Below, in pieces: positions 16,938 to 24,924 of a stretch of 49,900 bases of DNA. Numbering within the stretch: position 1 is the first letter of the stretch; the number at the start of each line of letters is the position of its first letter. The DNA lies in NCBI RefSeq assembly GCF_000974365.1, contig NZ_BAZW01000029.1:1-49900 (forward strand), in the 5' to 3' direction. The notes under the pieces were generated by a model, which made no database searches, was not told the DNA's origin, and saw only the letters and a program-made list of their open reading frames with translations. The position numbers and the translations under genes were made by a program. Origin of the DNA: Geofilum rubicundum JCM 15548. Lineage in GTDB: Bacteria > Bacteroidota > Bacteroidia > Bacteroidales > Marinilabiliaceae.

Positions 16938-17001
16938 TTCAATAATCAGCTGTTTTCTTCAATCAACGGCTGTTATTGAAGGATCTCCTCCGCTTATTGA
17001 A
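16938..17001. promoter_or_regulatory. Symmetric four-box array, candidate LytTR operator
   Basis: The box TTATTGAA occurs forward at 16973-16980 and 16994-17001 (21 bp start to start). It occurs reversed as TTCAATAA at 16938-16945 and as TTCAATCA (one mismatch) at 16958-16965 (20 bp apart). The four boxes are arranged around a dyad near 16969. Spacing of two helical turns between same-orientation boxes is what LytTR dimers recognise. The reversed pair lies just upstream of the kinase promoter -33 and the forward pair upstream of the tolC start. Activation of both divergent operons by the adjacent regulator is inferred. Confidence 0.6.
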
Positions 17002-17105
17002 ATCTCTCTGTGTTTGCTTGATTCGTTTTTTTAGCCACTGCTATTCATGGGATATTTGTAGCCGTTAGAGAAAGGTTTTATCAACCATTAATCAAAATAG
17101 TAACA

Positions 17106-18392
17106 ATGCGAAACAGGATTTTAGTTTTTATGATGCTCATGTCTTTTTTGGGGACGACGGATGCCCAGAACAGCCTACATCTCTCACTGAAGGAAGCTCA
17201 GACTTATGCGCTGGAGCACAACCGCAGTTTGAAGAATGCCTCCATGGATGTTCAAATATCAGCGGCCAGTCGCTGGCAAACGCTGGCCACCCTATTGCCC
17301 CAGGTAAGTGCCAACGTTGATTACAGCAATATGTTCGGGTATAAAATGAACTTGGGTGAATTTCAAATATCCATGCCCAATTCAATGACCTATGGGGCCA
17401 CGGCCTCTGTAGCTCTGAGCGGGGCACAGGTGGTGGGCGTTCAATTGGAGAAGATGGCCGGACAAATGGCGGATATCACCTTGAAGCAAACCGAGCAGGA
17501 GGTGGCCGATCAGGTGAAAACACTTTACTATTCTGCATTGGTCATGGAAGAGACGGTGCGGTTGCTGGAGAAAAATCTGGAGCACCTGAATCAATTGATG
17601 GTATTTACTGAGCGTTCGGTAGAAGTGGGTGTCTCGGAGCAGACCGATGCCGACCTGATTTCGGTGCAGGTAGCCAGCATGAAGACCAATATCAATGCCA
17701 ACCGCCGATCGCTCGAAATGATTTACAATTCCATGCGCCTGCAACTGGGTCTGGAGGTGGATGCAGAAATCATGCTAAGCGAGACCATCGATGGCCTGAT
17801 GAGCGCCAATAGCGGTATCTCCCTGTTGGGAGAGGGGTTTGTGTTGGATAATAATTACAATTACCAGTTACTCCGGCAGAATGTGTCGCTGGCCCAAAAG
17901 CAGGTCACGCTAAAGAAGTGGGCCTATGCCCCTTCTTTGTCGGCCTTTTACCAGTACTCCGAAAAGGAATATTTCAGCGATGAGGCCACGATGAATTCGA
18001 CACCGCCCAATATGTTCGGCCTCTCCTTAAACATTCCCCTGTTTTCGAGTGGCAGTCGGCAGCAGGCGGTTAAGGAAGCGCGACTGGGCTACCAAAAACA
18101 GCTCAATACTTTTGAAGACACCCGTGAGTCGCTCCTTATTCAGCACCGCCAGTTATCCTATAACCTCAGTTCTTCCTATGAAAGTTTTGAAACCCAAAAA
18201 AAGAACATGGTGGTGGTACAAAGGGTGTTTGATAACATCTCGAGAAAGTACGAGCAAGGCATGGCCTCCAGTCTGGACATCACCCAATCTGGCTCTGAAC
18301 TCATTGCTGCCCAAAGCAGCTATGTGCAGGCCTTACTCGAAGTTGTAAGGGCGCAAATTGAGCTGGAAACACTACTCAATCTGGAAGGTTGA
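17106..18392 (+). CDS. TolC-family outer-membrane efflux protein
   Basis: A 428-aa outer-membrane channel with a signal peptide (ILVFMMLMSFLGTTDAQ). It has the two OEP repeats rich in long helices, such as LSLKEAQTYALEHNRSLKNA near the N-terminus and AQSSYVQALLEVVRAQIELE near the C-terminus. It should form the exit duct for the RND pump encoded downstream. Gene order tolC, adaptor, RND, PG0541 is a typical Bacteroidota efflux operon. The gene diverges from the two-component system across the four-box array. A weak -7 (GATATTTG at 17051-17058, one mismatch) precedes it. The stop codon abuts a repeat cluster. Confidence 0.92.
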   Translation: MRNRILVFMMLMSFLGTTDAQNSLHLSLKEAQTYALEHNRSLKNASMDVQISAASRWQTLATLLPQVSANVDYSNMFGYKMNLGEFQISMPNSMTYGATASVALSGAQVVGVQLEKMAGQMADITLKQTEQEVADQVKTLYYSALVMEETVRLLEKNLEHLNQLMVFTERSVEVGVSEQTDADLISVQVASMKTNINANRRSLEMIYNSMRLQLGLEVDAEIMLSETIDGLMSANSGISLLGEGFVLDNNYNYQLLRQNVSLAQKQVTLKKWAYAPSLSAFYQYSEKEYFSDEATMNSTPPNMFGLSLNIPLFSSGSRQQAVKEARLGYQKQLNTFEDTRESLLIQHRQLSYNLSSSYESFETQKKNMVVVQRVFDNISRKYEQGMASSLDITQSGSELIAAQSSYVQALLEVVRAQIELETLLNLEG

Positions 18393-18550
18393 GAGGCGCA
18401 GCGAAGCGCAGTCCCGCGAAGCGGGATCGAGAGGCGCAGCGCAGCGGGAGTTGTAACGAAGTGGAATACCGAGTATCGGTACCCGCAAGGCGGGATCATT
18501 AGGTTGGGAGGCAAGCGAAGCGCAGTCCCGCAAGGCGGGATCATTAGGTT
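18393..18550. repeat. GC-rich degenerate intergenic repeat cluster
   Basis: The segment begins immediately after the tolC stop. GCGAAGCGCAGTCCCGC occurs identically at 18401-18417 and 18515-18531. A 24-bp unit beginning CCCGCAAGGCGGGATCATTA occurs identically at 18482-18505 and 18527-18550. A variant CCCGCGAAGCGGGATC is at 18413-18428. The units contain small hairpins (CCCGC...GCGGG) and end in ATTAGGTT. It resembles REP-like intergenic elements. No ORF crosses it. Confidence 0.75.
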
Positions 18551-18591
18551 AATAGATTGTTAGGTAAATTAAAATCATAAATACAAAAAAA

Positions 18592-19614
18592 ATGAATCAT
18601 TTCTTTAGATATTTTGTTGTAGGCGGTTTTTCGCTGCTGGTTCTTAGTTGTGGTACTGCCGGTGATAAGGCGCAGGCTGAGACGGTCACCGAGCGGGTTG
18701 AAAATGTGAAAGTGAGTCCCCTGAAGACTTTACAAATTGATCGGGAAATCAACGTTTCAACCACTCTTGAGGGGTATGAAACGGTGAACATCGCTCCCTC
18801 GGTTACGGGTAACATAGAACACATTTATGTGGAAGTGGGGGCAAGGGTGAATGCCGGTGATTTGTTGGTACGCATGGATCAGAATCAATTAACGACCACC
18901 AAACTGACTTTGGCCAATTTAAGCCATGATTTTGAGCGGGTAAAAGCGCTGAGCGAGACCGGTACGGTGTCGCAGCAGGCCTATGATCAGGCGAAGCTGG
19001 CGTATGAGCAGACACGGGAGAGTGTCGATTTTTTAAGTGCCAATACCTTTGTGAAAGCTCCTATCAGGGGTGTTATCTCGGCCAAGAACTATGAAGATGG
19101 AGAATTGTACAGTGGTACACCCATTCTGACTCTGACACAAACGCATCAGCTAAAGGCCCTGGTCAGTATTCCCGAGTCTTATGTGCCTTTCATCAAGGCG
19201 GGCATGACCCTGGAGGTGACTTCCGATATTTATCCCGACGTACGCTTTCCGGCGCTTATTGAGATGGTGTATCCCACCATCGATGCCAGTACCCATACTT
19301 TTCAGGCCAAATTAAAAATACCCAATGGCGATAACCGGCTGCGTCCGGGTATGTACGCACGTACCTCTATAAAAGTTGGGGAGGTGAATGCCATCATGGT
19401 GCCCTATCAGGCGGTGCTTAAGTTGACGGGCTCCAATGAGCGCTATGTCTTTGTGGTTAAAAACGATAGCGCCAAACGGGTGCGCATTTCATTGGGCAAG
19501 CGCGTCGATGATATGGTGGAGGTTTTTTCAGAGGAATTGGCCATTGGTGACCAGTTGGTGACCGTGGGGCAGGCCCGACTGGTGGAAGGGGTGAAGCTGA
19601 ATATAGTCAAGTAG
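18592..19614 (+). CDS. RND efflux periplasmic adaptor (membrane fusion) lipoprotein
   Basis: A 340-aa HlyD/AcrA-type adaptor. It starts with a lipoprotein signal (VVGGFSLLVLSC, cysteine about residue 20). A first lipoyl half (NIEHIYVEVGARVNAGDLLVR), a helical hairpin of two short heptad runs, and a second lipoyl half (FVKAPIRGVISAKNYEDGE) follow. Beta-barrel and membrane-proximal domains complete it (LRPGMYARTSIKVGE, GDQLVTVGQARLVEG). It bridges the inner-membrane RND pump to TolC. It follows tolC after a 199-bp repeat-containing gap and precedes the pump by 136 bp. Confidence 0.92.
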   Translation: MNHFFRYFVVGGFSLLVLSCGTAGDKAQAETVTERVENVKVSPLKTLQIDREINVSTTLEGYETVNIAPSVTGNIEHIYVEVGARVNAGDLLVRMDQNQLTTTKLTLANLSHDFERVKALSETGTVSQQAYDQAKLAYEQTRESVDFLSANTFVKAPIRGVISAKNYEDGELYSGTPILTLTQTHQLKALVSIPESYVPFIKAGMTLEVTSDIYPDVRFPALIEMVYPTIDASTHTFQAKLKIPNGDNRLRPGMYARTSIKVGEVNAIMVPYQAVLKLTGSNERYVFVVKNDSAKRVRISLGKRVDDMVEVFSEELAIGDQLVTVGQARLVEGVKLNIVK

Positions 19615-19667
19615 TCTTGGTGAAAGCGCCAGGTATTGTCCCGAAAAAGGGATAAACGGCCATTCCC

Positions 19668-19692
19668 GTCTTTGATGTTTTTTATCAAAGAC
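19668..19692 (+). other. Small hairpin between adaptor and RND pump genes
   Basis: GTCTTTGAT and ATCAAAGAC form a perfect 9-bp stem around a 7-base T-rich loop within the 136-bp gap. There is no T-run after it, so it is not an obvious terminator. It might modulate read-through or RNA stability. Confidence 0.35.
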
Positions 19693-19750
19693 TGCACCAG
19701 GGTTAGTTCTCTGGTGGCACTAAATAGTTAACCATTGATTTGATAATAAC

Positions 19751-22700
19751 ATGAGTATTTTTAAAACATCCATAAATAAACCGGTTACAACTGCACTGAT
19801 ATTTGTAGCCGTCATGGTGATGGGGCTCTTTTCGTTGCAGATGTTGCCCATCGACCAGTATCCCGAAATTGAGCCGCCCTACATTTCGGTCATGACCAGC
19901 TACCCGGGCGCCAATGCCAGTGAAGTGGAGACCAATGTGACCCGCTTGTTGGAAAACAGTCTGAACTCCGTTGATGGCTTAAAGGATATCACTTCCACCT
20001 CGCAGGATAATATCTCCATTGTATCTCTGGAACTGGAGTGGGGAATGAATCTGGATGAGGTGATCAACGATGTGCGCTCGTATGTGGACATGACCAAGGA
20101 CAACCTGCCGAGCGGAACCAGCAATCCATTCATCTTCAAGTTCAGCACCAGTACCATGCCCATTATTATGTATTCGATAACGGCCGACGATAGTTATGCC
20201 GGTTTGGATAAGATTCTGAATGATGTGGTAATGCCTCAGTTGAACCGGGTGGATGGAATCGGCAATATTTCGCTGGCGGGTACGCCGGAGCGCTATGTGT
20301 ATGTCGATATCGACCAGGAAAAGCTCGATGCCTATAGCATTTCGCTCGAATCGGTGGGGACCGCCATTGGCCAGAACAATATCAACCGGTCTTCCGGTAC
20401 GCTCAAAATGGAGAAGGAGCAATACCAGTTGCAGGTGCGCAGTGAATTTGTGGAAAGTTCCGAAATCAACCATATTGTGGTTTCCACCACCAGTGAGGGT
20501 CGCCAGGTCTTTGTCCGTGATATCGCCACGGTGCGTGATACCATTAAGGACTTGTCCCTGGATGAGAAAATCAACGGCCGCGATGGCGTCCGCGTGATTA
20601 TTGCCAAGCAATCGGGCGCCAATACGGTGGAGATTTGTGAGGAGGTGCACAAAGAGATGGGGGAGATTCAAAAGCTGTTGCCCTCCGACATTAATGTGGA
20701 GGTCATCTACGATTCCTCGGAGGACATCAGAGACTCCATCAGCAGTCTGGAAGCCTCCATCATGTACGCTCTGCTTTTTGTGGTGCTGGTGGTATTGCTG
20801 TTTCTGGGACGCTGGCGGGCCACGTTGATCATTGGGATCACCATTCCCATTGCTTTGGTGGTTTCTTTCGTCTATCTGGCTTTTACGGGAAGCTCCCTGA
20901 ACATCATTTCCTTATCATCGCTGACCGTCGCCATTGGCATGGTGGTGGATGATGCCATTGTGGTGTTGGAAAACATAACCAAGCACATAGAGCGCGGCTC
21001 CAGTCCGCGCGAGGCCGCTATTTACGCCACCAACGAGGTTTGGGTGTCCGTTATCGCCACCACCCTGGTCATCGCTGCCGTGTTTGTGCCCCTCACCATG
21101 TTGGGCGGTCTGGCCGGTATCATGTTTAAAGAGCTGGGTTGGATTGTCACCATTGTGGTAACTACCTCCACCCTGGTCGCCATTTCCTTAACCCCAATGT
21201 TGGCCTCCAAGTTATTGAAGGCACGTAAAATCAACCTGGATGCGCAGGGACACATCGTGGCAGAAGAGGAAAAAAAGAACTGGTACCAAAAATACATCGT
21301 CGGAGTGCTGGATAAGCTGGATGCCTTTTATGCCAGGTTACTGCGTTACGTACTGCACCATAAAAAGTTAACCCTGGCTGTTGTGGTCGTGCTTTTCCTG
21401 ATCACCCTGCTGCCCATGTTTTTGGGGAAGATTGGTACCGATTTTATGCAGCAAAGCGACCAGAGCCGGATCTCTGTTTCGGTGGAAGTCAATCGGGGGA
21501 CCCGCATTGAAGAAACACTGAAAACGGCTCGTGCTCTGGAAGCCCGCTTTATGGAATTGGTGCCGGAAATTAAGGTCCTGTCGACCTCGGCCGGATCTAG
21601 TGATGACGCAGGTATTTCGTCCCTGTTTAATTCGACCACCAACAATAAAATTGCCATGACCGTTGTGCTGGTGAATAAAATGGAACGGGAGCGGACCTCG
21701 TTTGAGATAGCAGAAGTTTTGAGGCAGGAAATGGCTTCTCTGCCAGAGGTTGTTGATTTTCAGGCGCAGGTGTCGAGTGGTATGGGGGAAACATCTACCG
21801 TTGATGTGGAGATTTATGGCCATGATTTTGACCAGACCAACCTCTTGGCGGAAGAGATTCGCCATACCATACGTCAGCAGGTGCACAATGCCCGGGACAT
21901 CACCATCAGTCGCGATGAAGACCGGGCCGAACTAAAAATAAACATCGACAAGGAAAAAATAGCGCGGCACGGATTGGATGCCGCCACCATCTCAGGCTAT
22001 GTCTATAACCGGGTAGCCGGTATGCAGGCCGGATACCTGAAAGAAGACGGCGAAGAGTACGACATCATTGTCCGTCTGGTAGAAGAAAACCGGAATACCA
22101 TCTCTGACATAGAGTCGCTCTCGATTCCCTCAGCAGGAGGTCGCATCAAATTGAGTGAAATTGCTACGGTAGAGGAGTATTGGACGCCCCCCACCATTGA
22201 ACGAAAAAGCCGCCAGCGCATTGTTTCGGTGAAAGTAACCCCGCATGAAACATCCATGGGCGAATTGGCCATGGGCATTGAAAAAGCACTGGAAAAGGTG
22301 GAGGTGCCGCAAGGGGCGACCATCCGACTGGCAGGGGATTATGAGGAACAGCAGGAGACTTTTGCCGACATGGGGCTTTTACTGGCATTGATTGTGATGT
22401 TGGTGTATATCGTGATGGCCTCTCAGTTTGAGTCGCTTTCCAAGCCCTTCATTATTATGATGTCGGTGCCCTTTGCCATCTCAGGAGTAGTACTGGCTCT
22501 GTTCTTTACCGGAATATCCCTGGATATGATCGGCGCTTTGGGGGTCGTGATGCTGGTGGGGATTGTCGTCAAGAATGGTATCGTGTTGGTAGATTACACC
22601 AATTTGATGCGCGACAGAGGTTATGAACTGAATGAGGCCATTGCGCTTTCAGGATCTTCACGTTTGCGTCCCGTTTTAATGACAGCTTTTACCACCATTT

Positions 22701-22930
22701 TGGGTATGCTGCCCATGGCCCTGAGTCAGGGAGCCGGAGCTGAAGCCTGGCGCCCCATGGGGGTGGTCGTGATTGGGGGCCTCCTGGTTTCGACTCTGGT
22801 AACCCTGATTGTGGTGCCTGTGTTGTATGGTATTATGTCGAAACATGGCGAACGCGACAAGGAAGAAAGAACCCGAAAAGAATTTGTCTTTTTGCGATGG
22901 CAGATGATGAGAAACAGAATTAAAATATAA
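19751..22930 (+). CDS. RND-family efflux pump, inner-membrane subunit (HAE1/AcrB type)
   Basis: A 1059-aa proton-driven exporter with the twelve-helix RND layout: first helix TALIFVAVMVMGLFSLQMLP followed by the porter-domain motif YPEIEPPYISVMTSYPGA. Helix 4 contains LTVAIGMVVDDAIVVLENI with the proton-relay aspartate pair. Helix 10 region GVVMLVGIVVKNGIVLVDY and helices 11-12 RPVLMTAFTTILGMLPMAL follow. Length and motifs are standard. Substrates cannot be told from sequence; drugs, bile-like amphiphiles and organic acids are possible. Control by the divergent LytTR system is inferred from the shared box array. Confidence 0.95.
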   Translation: MSIFKTSINKPVTTALIFVAVMVMGLFSLQMLPIDQYPEIEPPYISVMTSYPGANASEVETNVTRLLENSLNSVDGLKDITSTSQDNISIVSLELEWGMNLDEVINDVRSYVDMTKDNLPSGTSNPFIFKFSTSTMPIIMYSITADDSYAGLDKILNDVVMPQLNRVDGIGNISLAGTPERYVYVDIDQEKLDAYSISLESVGTAIGQNNINRSSGTLKMEKEQYQLQVRSEFVESSEINHIVVSTTSEGRQVFVRDIATVRDTIKDLSLDEKINGRDGVRVIIAKQSGANTVEICEEVHKEMGEIQKLLPSDINVEVIYDSSEDIRDSISSLEASIMYALLFVVLVVLLFLGRWRATLIIGITIPIALVVSFVYLAFTGSSLNIISLSSLTVAIGMVVDDAIVVLENITKHIERGSSPREAAIYATNEVWVSVIATTLVIAAVFVPLTMLGGLAGIMFKELGWIVTIVVTTSTLVAISLTPMLASKLLKARKINLDAQGHIVAEEEKKNWYQKYIVGVLDKLDAFYARLLRYVLHHKKLTLAVVVVLFLITLLPMFLGKIGTDFMQQSDQSRISVSVEVNRGTRIEETLKTARALEARFMELVPEIKVLSTSAGSSDDAGISSLFNSTTNNKIAMTVVLVNKMERERTSFEIAEVLRQEMASLPEVVDFQAQVSSGMGETSTVDVEIYGHDFDQTNLLAEEIRHTIRQQVHNARDITISRDEDRAELKINIDKEKIARHGLDAATISGYVYNRVAGMQAGYLKEDGEEYDIIVRLVEENRNTISDIESLSIPSAGGRIKLSEIATVEEYWTPPTIERKSRQRIVSVKVTPHETSMGELAMGIEKALEKVEVPQGATIRLAGDYEEQQETFADMGLLLALIVMLVYIVMASQFESLSKPFIIMMSVPFAISGVVLALFFTGISLDMIGALGVVMLVGIVVKNGIVLVDYTNLMRDRGYELNEAIALSGSSRLRPVLMTAFTTILGMLPMALSQGAGAEAWRPMGVVVIGGLLVSTLVTLIVVPVLYGIMSKHGERDKEERTRKEFVFLRWQMMRNRIKI

Positions 22931-22934
22931 GATT

Positions 22935-23228
22935 ATGCAAGCCGTATTTATTGTATTCAATCAAGCCAACACCGAGCGTGTGGAATATATGCTAGACCAG
23001 TTACAAATCAGAGGTTTCACTTTTTTTGAGCAGGTTCAGGGACAGGGCAGTGTGGATGGTGAGCCCCGCAGGGGCACACATACCTGGCCGGAAATGAATT
23101 CCGCCATCATGACGATGGTGGACAACGACCGGGTGGATGATCTCCTCAAGACCGTTCGTAAGTTGGATATGCGCAATAAGGCCATTGGTGTGAGGGCCTT
23201 TGTCTGGGACGTGGTTAAGTCTTACTAA
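22935..23228 (+). CDS. PG0541-family PII-like transporter-associated protein
   Basis: A 97-aa protein with a ferredoxin-like PII fold pattern (MQAVFIVFNQANTERVEYML; NDRVDDLLKTVRKLDMRN; GVRAFVWDVVKSY). It matches the PG0541 family found downstream of RND pumps in Bacteroidota. It begins 4 bp after the pump stop codon, so it is co-transcribed and perhaps translationally coupled. A role as a cytoplasmic regulator of pump activity is inferred by analogy with PII proteins; no ligand site is certain. Confidence 0.85.
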   Translation: MQAVFIVFNQANTERVEYMLDQLQIRGFTFFEQVQGQGSVDGEPRRGTHTWPEMNSAIMTMVDNDRVDDLLKTVRKLDMRNKAIGVRAFVWDVVKSY

Positions 23229-23252
23229 TTTAGCCCTCAAGCCGGGCAGGCT

Positions 23253-23284
23253 CTGACTTTTTGGCTACAGCCCCAAAAAGTCAG
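23253..23284. other. Hairpin downstream of the efflux operon
   Basis: CTGACTTTTTGG (23253-23264) pairs perfectly with CCAAAAAGTCAG (23273-23284) around an 8-base loop. An A-run, not a T-run, follows, so a classical intrinsic terminator is not shown. It may still end or protect the efflux transcript. Confidence 0.45.
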
Positions 23285-23315
23285 CAAAAAAGGCCGCCGC
23301 TAACGATATAAACCT

Positions 23316-23399
23316 AAAATTGAGTTTGTTTGTCTAAACCCCTTGAACTCGCTGCGCTCAAACAACGAGGGCTTTTAAACGACAAACAAACTCAATTTT
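23316..23399. repeat. 84-bp inverted repeat with 19-bp perfect arms
   Basis: The arms AAAATTGAGTTTGTTTGTC (23316-23334) and GACAAACAAACTCAATTTT (23381-23399) are exact reverse complements around a 46-base centre that contains GAACTCGCTGCGCTCAAA. The stem would be very stable in RNA or cruciform DNA. It lies between convergent transcription units and may act as a bidirectional terminator or be a non-autonomous repeat element. No transposase is nearby. Confidence 0.7.
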
Positions 23400-23447
23400 T
23401 TTACGATTTATCTCGAAGGCGGTTTAATTCCTGAGTGAATTTCGTTT

Positions 23448-24641
23448 TTACATCTCCAGATGGACATCGTGCAGCTCCACCCATGGCAAGCCATGCTGGT
23501 TCAGCTGTTCCATAAAGGGATCCGGGTTGAACTCCTCAACGTTGAATACCCCGGGTTTTTTCCAGGTGCCTTGCAAATACATCATGGCCCCAATCATGCA
23601 GGGCACGCCTGTGGTGTAACTCACAGCCTGTGTGCCGGTTTCCTTGTAGGCCACTTCGTGACTGCAGTTGTTGTAAACGTAGTAGGTCTTTTCTTTCCCG
23701 TCTTTCAGTCCCTTGATGCGACAACCAATGGAGGTCCATCCCTTATAGTTCTCACCCAAATCACCCGGATTCGGCAGTACCGCTTTCAAAAACTGAATGG
23801 GCACAATTTCAACGCCGTTGTACATGACCGGCTCAATGCCTGCCATGCCGATGTTTTGAATCACCCTCAGGTGCGTTAAGTATTCCTGTCCAAAGGTCAT
23901 CCAGAAACGGGCCCGTTTCAGGGTGGGGAAATTCTTCACCAGAGACTCCAGTTCTTCGTGGTAAATCACGTAGGATTCCTTGGGGCCGATCTCCGGGTAA
24001 TTCAGTGCTTTGTGAATTTCATGCGGCTCAGTCACCACCCATTGACCATTTTCCCAGTATTTGCCCTTTTGCGTAACTTCGCGAATGTTGATTTCAGGGT
24101 TGAAATTGGTGGCAAAGGCCTTACCATGGTCGCCTGCATTACAGTCGACAATATCGAGATACTGCATTTCATCGAAGTGATGTTTGGCCGCATAGGCTGT
24201 AAACACACTGGTCACACCGGGGTCAAATCCACATCCTAAAATGGCTGTTAAACCTGCCTCTTTAAATTTTTCCTGATAGGCCCACTGCCATTTGTATTCA
24301 AATTTGGCCTCATCTTTGGGCTCGTAGTTGGCGGTGTCCAGATAGGAAACGCCGGTCTCCAGGCAGGCATCCATTATGGTGAGATCCTGGTAGGGAAGGG
24401 CCACGTTGACCACCAGATCAGGTTGGTAACTGTTGATCAGTTCAACCAGTTCTGGCACATTGTCGGCATCCACCTGAGCCGTTTGCACCCGGTTGCCGCC
24501 AATTTGGGCGGCAATGTCGTCACATTTACTTTTGGTGCGACTGGCCAGCAAAATTTCAGAAAAAACTTCCGGCAGACCGGCCATTTTGTGAACGACTACC
24601 GTTCCTACGCCACCGGCGCCAATTACTAATACTTTTCCCAT
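23448..24641 (-). CDS. Carboxynorspermidine/carboxyspermidine dehydrogenase (saccharopine dehydrogenase family)
   Basis: A 397-aa NADPH-dependent enzyme that condenses aspartate semialdehyde with diaminopropane or putrescine to carboxy(nor)spermidine. The Rossmann motif VIGAGGVGTVVVHKMAG is at residues 5-21. AILGCGFDPGVTSVFTAYAA and HEVAYKETGTQAVSYTTGVP are family signatures. The product is the substrate of NspC (4230-5371), so both steps of this polyamine route are in the window, about 18 kb apart. The ATG at 24641 gives the Rossmann fold near the N-terminus; the upstream 17 residues of the longer reading look non-coding. Confidence 0.9.
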   Translation of the reverse strand: MGKVLVIGAGGVGTVVVHKMAGLPEVFSEILLASRTKSKCDDIAAQIGGNRVQTAQVDADNVPELVELINSYQPDLVVNVALPYQDLTIMDACLETGVSYLDTANYEPKDEAKFEYKWQWAYQEKFKEAGLTAILGCGFDPGVTSVFTAYAAKHHFDEMQYLDIVDCNAGDHGKAFATNFNPEINIREVTQKGKYWENGQWVVTEPHEIHKALNYPEIGPKESYVIYHEELESLVKNFPTLKRARFWMTFGQEYLTHLRVIQNIGMAGIEPVMYNGVEIVPIQFLKAVLPNPGDLGENYKGWTSIGCRIKGLKDGKEKTYYVYNNCSHEVAYKETGTQAVSYTTGVPCMIGAMMYLQGTWKKPGVFNVEEFNPDPFMEQLNQHGLPWVELHDVHLEM

Positions 24642-24747
24642 TTTATCGTAACAATTTTTACCCGTTAATGAATCCGTTTTTTGGCAGCGCAAAGAAATGA
24701 AAAAAAAGAGGATTTCATTCTTTTGCCAAGGCTAAATATAACAAAAT

Positions 24748-24755
24748 CAAATGTA
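24748..24755 (-). promoter_or_regulatory. Possible -7 element for the carboxyspermidine dehydrogenase
   Basis: The minus strand reads TACATTTG, matching TAnnTTTG, about 107 bases upstream of the ATG. No good -33 box is seen. The rest of the gap 24642-24924 shows no gene. Confidence 0.3.
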
Positions 24756-24924
24756 GTCTGCAAAAGACTTGTCTCATTCATTCGGCGACCGGACCTGACT
24801 GATTTTGCTCATGTTTATGTTTTATTACGAAATGTGGATGCCTGTCTTTTGAAAAGATTATCTAACTTGTCAACCATTATCGCTATTTGTTGTTTTGTTA
24901 TAGAGTTTTTAATTAAAACAGACT

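Noticed and set aside
19979-20671. 230-codon minus-strand ORF inside the RND pump
   Set aside because: It mirrors the pump's codon pattern on the opposite strand; the histidine-rich composition is a shadow artefact.
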